The position numbers and the translations under genes were made by a program. From positions 1 through 10,755 of the forward strand of contig JAPEVF010001348.1 in the NCBI GenBank assembly GCA_029747585.1: 10,755 bases of DNA. The letters are read 5' to 3'. Under the pieces are notes generated by a model. It was not told the origin of the DNA. It searched no databases and saw only the letters and a program-made list of their open reading frames with translations. Source of the stretch: Pleurotus djamor (lineage: Eukaryota > Basidiomycota > Agaricomycetes > Agaricales > Pleurotaceae). Shown in pieces: positions 7,782-10,755 of the stretch (position 1 is its first letter; each line of letters begins with the position of its first letter).

Positions 7782-9150
7782 ATGAATTCTCTTTCTTCTC
7801 ATTTCTTGCGACCATGTCGATGGAAGCCCTTGCTTCGCTCGTGGCCAAGAGGTGACTAGAAAAGCAACGGTCGGACGCGTAAAACTCATCAACGTCTGTT
7901 GTAGGCTTATCGTCGACTTCAATCCATCCGGTCGACCTCGCGTATGATCTGCATGCTCCCATTCACGGCGACAAGCCCATTGGGAAGCCTTTGGTCATCC
8001 TCCACGGCCTTCTGTACGATGAGTCTCTGCATAAACACGCAAAACATTTAGGAAATTGACATCCCTACCAGCGGATCAAAAAGAAACTGGAAGTCGTTGG
8101 CCAAAGCTTTTAGTACAGAACTCCATCGACCCGTCTATACGCTCGTATGATCTTTGACTTGACGCATTCTGCTGAGGTTCTTACCGCGTCCAGGACCTGC
8201 GGAACCATGGCTCATCACCTCATGTCTCTGGCATGACCTACTCACACATGGCCGCGGACGTTCTGCATTTCTGCCAAAAGCACGGCTTACAGAACATATC
8301 TCTCATCGGTCATTCCATGTTAGGCCGTTTCACTTGCCTTCACCAAACTCTGCTCAAAGACATTTCTATTCCAGGGGAGGCAAGGTATCTATGACGGTGG
8401 CATTAGATCCTCAACTCCCTCCATCTCTGCTGTCCAACCTCATTGTTGTCGACATAGCTCCTTCCATTGGATCTCTGTCTTCGGAGTTCATGGGATATCT
8501 GAAGGCCATGCAAGCGATCGAGCACCAAGGCATCAAATCGCGAAAGGACGCGGATCTGTTTCTCCACAAATGGGAAAATGTGTGTGTCGCTGGGCTTTCT
8601 GTTCAGAGGGATCCCGTTGTAACGCCATGTGCCTCACCAGGATCCATCTGTTCGCGCATTTCTCTTGACCAACTTCGTGTCGCCCACTTCCCAAAGCCCG
8701 CATGCTAAGTTCCAAGTCCCCTTGAATATCCTCGCTTCTGCGATCCCAGAGCTTGGGTCTTTCCCATATCCGTCTGGGGTGAGAACTTGGTTGGGACGGA
8801 CATTGTTCATAAAGGGCGAGAAGAGCAAGTTGCGTAACGAGCTGTCATGTACTTCATCGTACAACGCTGACTTCTGCCGGCTTCTTTTCGTAACAGGTTC
8901 ATTAATAGACATAATATTAATACCTTACAGCAGTACTTTCCCAACATGATCTTGGAGAAGCTGGATACCGGGCACTGGGGTGGGTCTTCCGTTCTATCGC
9001 TTGGATCGAGTTGACATACTGAGGGACTCTTCCATAGCCCACGCTGAAGAGTGCGTATCCCCTAGATATTCGGGTGCTCGTTCCTGACCTTGGTCTCATA
9101 GCCCCCACAAATTTCGGACACTAGTATCTAATTTTATAGATAGTACATAA
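7782..9150 (+). CDS. Mitochondrial alpha/beta hydrolase, ABHD11/Imo32 family
   Basis: Nine exons (7782-7851, 7905-8013, 8072-8144, 8194-8318, 8375-8579, 8641-8828, 8897-8979, 9038-9050, 9102-9150) splice in frame to 304 residues; all eight introns are GT-AG, 49-68 nt. The first 25 residues (MNSLSSHFLRPCRWKPLLRS...) are rich in Arg, Ser and Leu with no acid, as in a mitochondrial presequence, matching the known location of yeast Imo32 and human ABHD11. The core shows the oxyanion motif HGLLGS (57-62), LDLRNHGSS (84-92), the nucleophile elbow GHSMGG with Ser125 (123-128), VVDIAP (150-155) with the probable acid Asp152, and LDTGHWAHAE (279-288) with the catalytic His283. Length fits the family, about 300 residues. 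The enzyme is expected to hydrolyse small esters or acyl groups; human ABHD11 helps keep 2-oxoglutarate dehydrogenase lipoylated. The ATG at 7782 was chosen over 7814, because only it joins the exon 2 frame. The next gene starts 82 bp downstream on the same strand. Confidence 0.93.
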
Positions 9151-9232
9151 CGCCTATGGCTCATCATGTTTTTGTAGTTGACAGTGAATTCAATCTCCGC
9201 ACATTTACATTTACTTCCTCTTACGAATCTCC

Positions 9233-10755
9233 ATGACTGACCCCCAGCCAGAAGCACCACAAATTTGGACGCCACCACATTTTGTATTCAACCATTCGCT
9301 GGAATCTCAGACCGCTGCTCCCAACCCATACACAAAAACCAACTTTGCCAGACAAGCGAAGTGGTGTGCTGATGGTTCTTGTTTCCTCGCCGCCTCGGAA
9401 GACCACCAGTTTCAACTCTTCTCAAAGCCTCCTTTGAGCCATGCTGAAGGGCTAATGGTCGAAAACGATGCGAATCTGGCTGAGATGCCTCAACCATCGC
9501 CTATAGTCGAATATTCCTGGTTTCCAACTGCTTCACCCATGGACCCTGCCACCTTTTGCTTTGCTGCTTCTGTGCGGGAACGCCCGGTTCAGTTATTGCA
9601 CGCGTCTGACGGTCGAGTATGTACCCAATTATTTGGATATATCTGTCAAGATTTAGGCAATGTTGTATAGCTACGGGCATCTTACCCGATCGTGGATCAC
9701 CGCGAACGCTTCATTGCACCACACAGTTTGGCTTTCGCCCCTACTATGGATCGGCTGTATTGTGGTTTTGAAGATGCCATTGAGGTCTTCAATCTGGGTG
9801 CACCCGGTCATCCTGGGACGCGTCTGCATACTTCACCCTCTAAGAAGAACAAAGATGGCCTAAAGGGCGAGCCTTATCTTTCGGAATAGCGGTTCAGCAG
9901 GCCTGATACTTATCTAGGAATCGTATCCGCACTGGCGTTCACTCCATACTCCTCACAAGGGGGTTATTTCGCCGCTGGATCGCTTTCTCCCTCGCTTCAC
10001 AATATCTGTGTTTACGACGAATCTCAAGATGATGCTCCTCTGTTCTATCTTGGGACCGGCTCGGACGCCGTTCGTGCTGGGGTGACCCAGGTTCGTCCTT
10101 GATTTCCTCCCGCCCATTTCGCTCAATGGTACTGATGATTCCCAAAGCTGGCTTTCAACAACAGCCAACCACACCTCCTGTACGCTTCTTTTCGGCGACA
10201 TCCCTCAATTTATGTCTGGGATCTTCGTGGCACGACGAGCGAGCCTGTTCAATCGTACGAATCCCCGTCGAGCGAGTCGACGCGAACAAACCAAAAGCTT
10301 AAGTTTGACGTTGACTCTTCGGGGAAATTGCTCGCAGCGGGTGGTCCAGTAAGTTACTATCACAGATAAGATTACTTATTTCCTTTGAGGCCTTACCCAC
10401 TGATCGATGGCCATTGTAGGATGGCAAAGTCTCTGTGTGGGATCTCAACAGCTTGCCGGTCGAAGCGGGGGACCAGTCCAGGATAGAACCCAGCTACGTG
10501 ATTGACGCACATAACGGTTGGTCTCTGTATACTTTTGAGCTTCAAGATACGAACCTTACGAGTACTATCCTTTCTAATGAAGATGCCGTCGGCTCTGTGT
10601 CATTCCATCCTCTGGAACCACTGCTTCTGACCGTGTCAGGTTCCCGCCACTTCGATTCACAGGCGGACTCCGACTCCGAATCAGAAAGCGGGTCTGATGA
10701 TTCTGATGCCGTCGACAGTGAAGATAGAACCGGACCGTTTGTGCACAAGCGAGGA
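9233..10755 (+). CDS. WD40 protein of the WRAP53/TCAB1 type, 3' end missing
   Basis: Six exons in the window (9233-9616, 9671-9866, 9918-10090, 10148-10348, 10420-10516, 10583-10755) give the first 408 residues; the gene runs off the right edge. The family binds CAB-box RNAs (telomerase RNA, small Cajal body RNAs) in animals through a WD40 propeller; whether the fungal protein does the same is inferred. Family-like segments are TNFARQAKWCADGSCFLAA near the start, ASVRERPVQLLHASDGR, LRASYPIVDHRERFIAPHS, LYCGFEDAIEVFNLG, GGYFAAGSLSPSLHNICVYD, YVWDLRG, LLAAGGPDGKVSVWDLNS and VSFHPLEPLLLTVSGSRHFD. Several are propeller blades ending in a WD-like pair. A Ser/Asp/Glu-rich acidic insert begins near 10661 and is still going close to the window end. 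Four introns are GT-AG (54-71 nt); the second (9867-9917) appears to be GC-AG. The start ATG at 9233 is the first in a clean frame, 82 bp past the hydrolase stop. Confidence 0.88.
9867..9917 (+). other. Probable GC-AG intron
   Basis: The exon before it ends ...KDGLK plus one base (AAGG), and the exon after it resumes GIVSALAFTPYSS. The junction that restores this frame uses GCGAGC as donor and TATCTAG as acceptor, 51 nt apart. No GT donor gives an open frame: the only nearby candidate comes after an in-frame TAG. Confidence 0.65.

Noticed and set aside
10542..10748. A 68-codon serine-rich frame on the minus strand
   Set aside because: It is the antisense shadow of the acidic Ser/Asp-coding part of the WD40 gene.

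Overview
This is ordinary nuclear chromosome from a filamentous basidiomycete, most likely an Agaricomycete. The coding regions are cut by many short introns (mostly 47-71 nt) with GT-AG ends and CTNAC/CTAAT-like branch points. The best family matches in memory are mushroom-forming fungi. I found no ribosome-binding sites, operons, IS elements, CRISPR arrays, tRNA or rRNA. Four unresolved bases (N at 3341, 3368, 5945, 7556) suggest draft-quality sequence.

Layout from left to right. (1) 3-485 (+): the 3' end of a C2H2 zinc-finger-like protein. (2) 486-1397: no gene seen. (3) about 1398-3404 (+): a 12-exon UNC93-like major-facilitator membrane protein, rebuilt exon by exon. It includes two consecutive micro-exons (10 and 17 nt), and its first recognisable splice donor looks one base short. 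(4) 3405-4640: mostly unassigned. (5) 4865-5616 (+): a four-exon gene for a 190-residue secreted protein with ten mature cysteines, behind a clear CCAAT/TATA promoter. (6) 5810-7179 (-): an unidentified multi-exon gene with several convincing exons but at least three frame breaks. (7) 7180-7781: the shared upstream region of two divergent genes. (8) 7782-9150 (+): a nine-exon mitochondrial alpha/beta hydrolase of the ABHD11/Imo32 type, 304 residues, with an intact frame. (9) 9233-10755 (+): a WD40 protein of the WRAP53/TCAB1 (telomerase Cajal body protein 1) type, cut off by the window end and containing one probable GC-AG intron.

The genes show no shared pathway; this looks like unrelated housekeeping and accessory genes side by side. 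I did not find a convincing new biological system. The points worth checking are gene-structure oddities: micro-exons, a GC donor, a duplicated branch-point region, a damaged donor and a frame-broken minus-strand gene. The secreted cysteine-rich family of unknown function also deserves a look.
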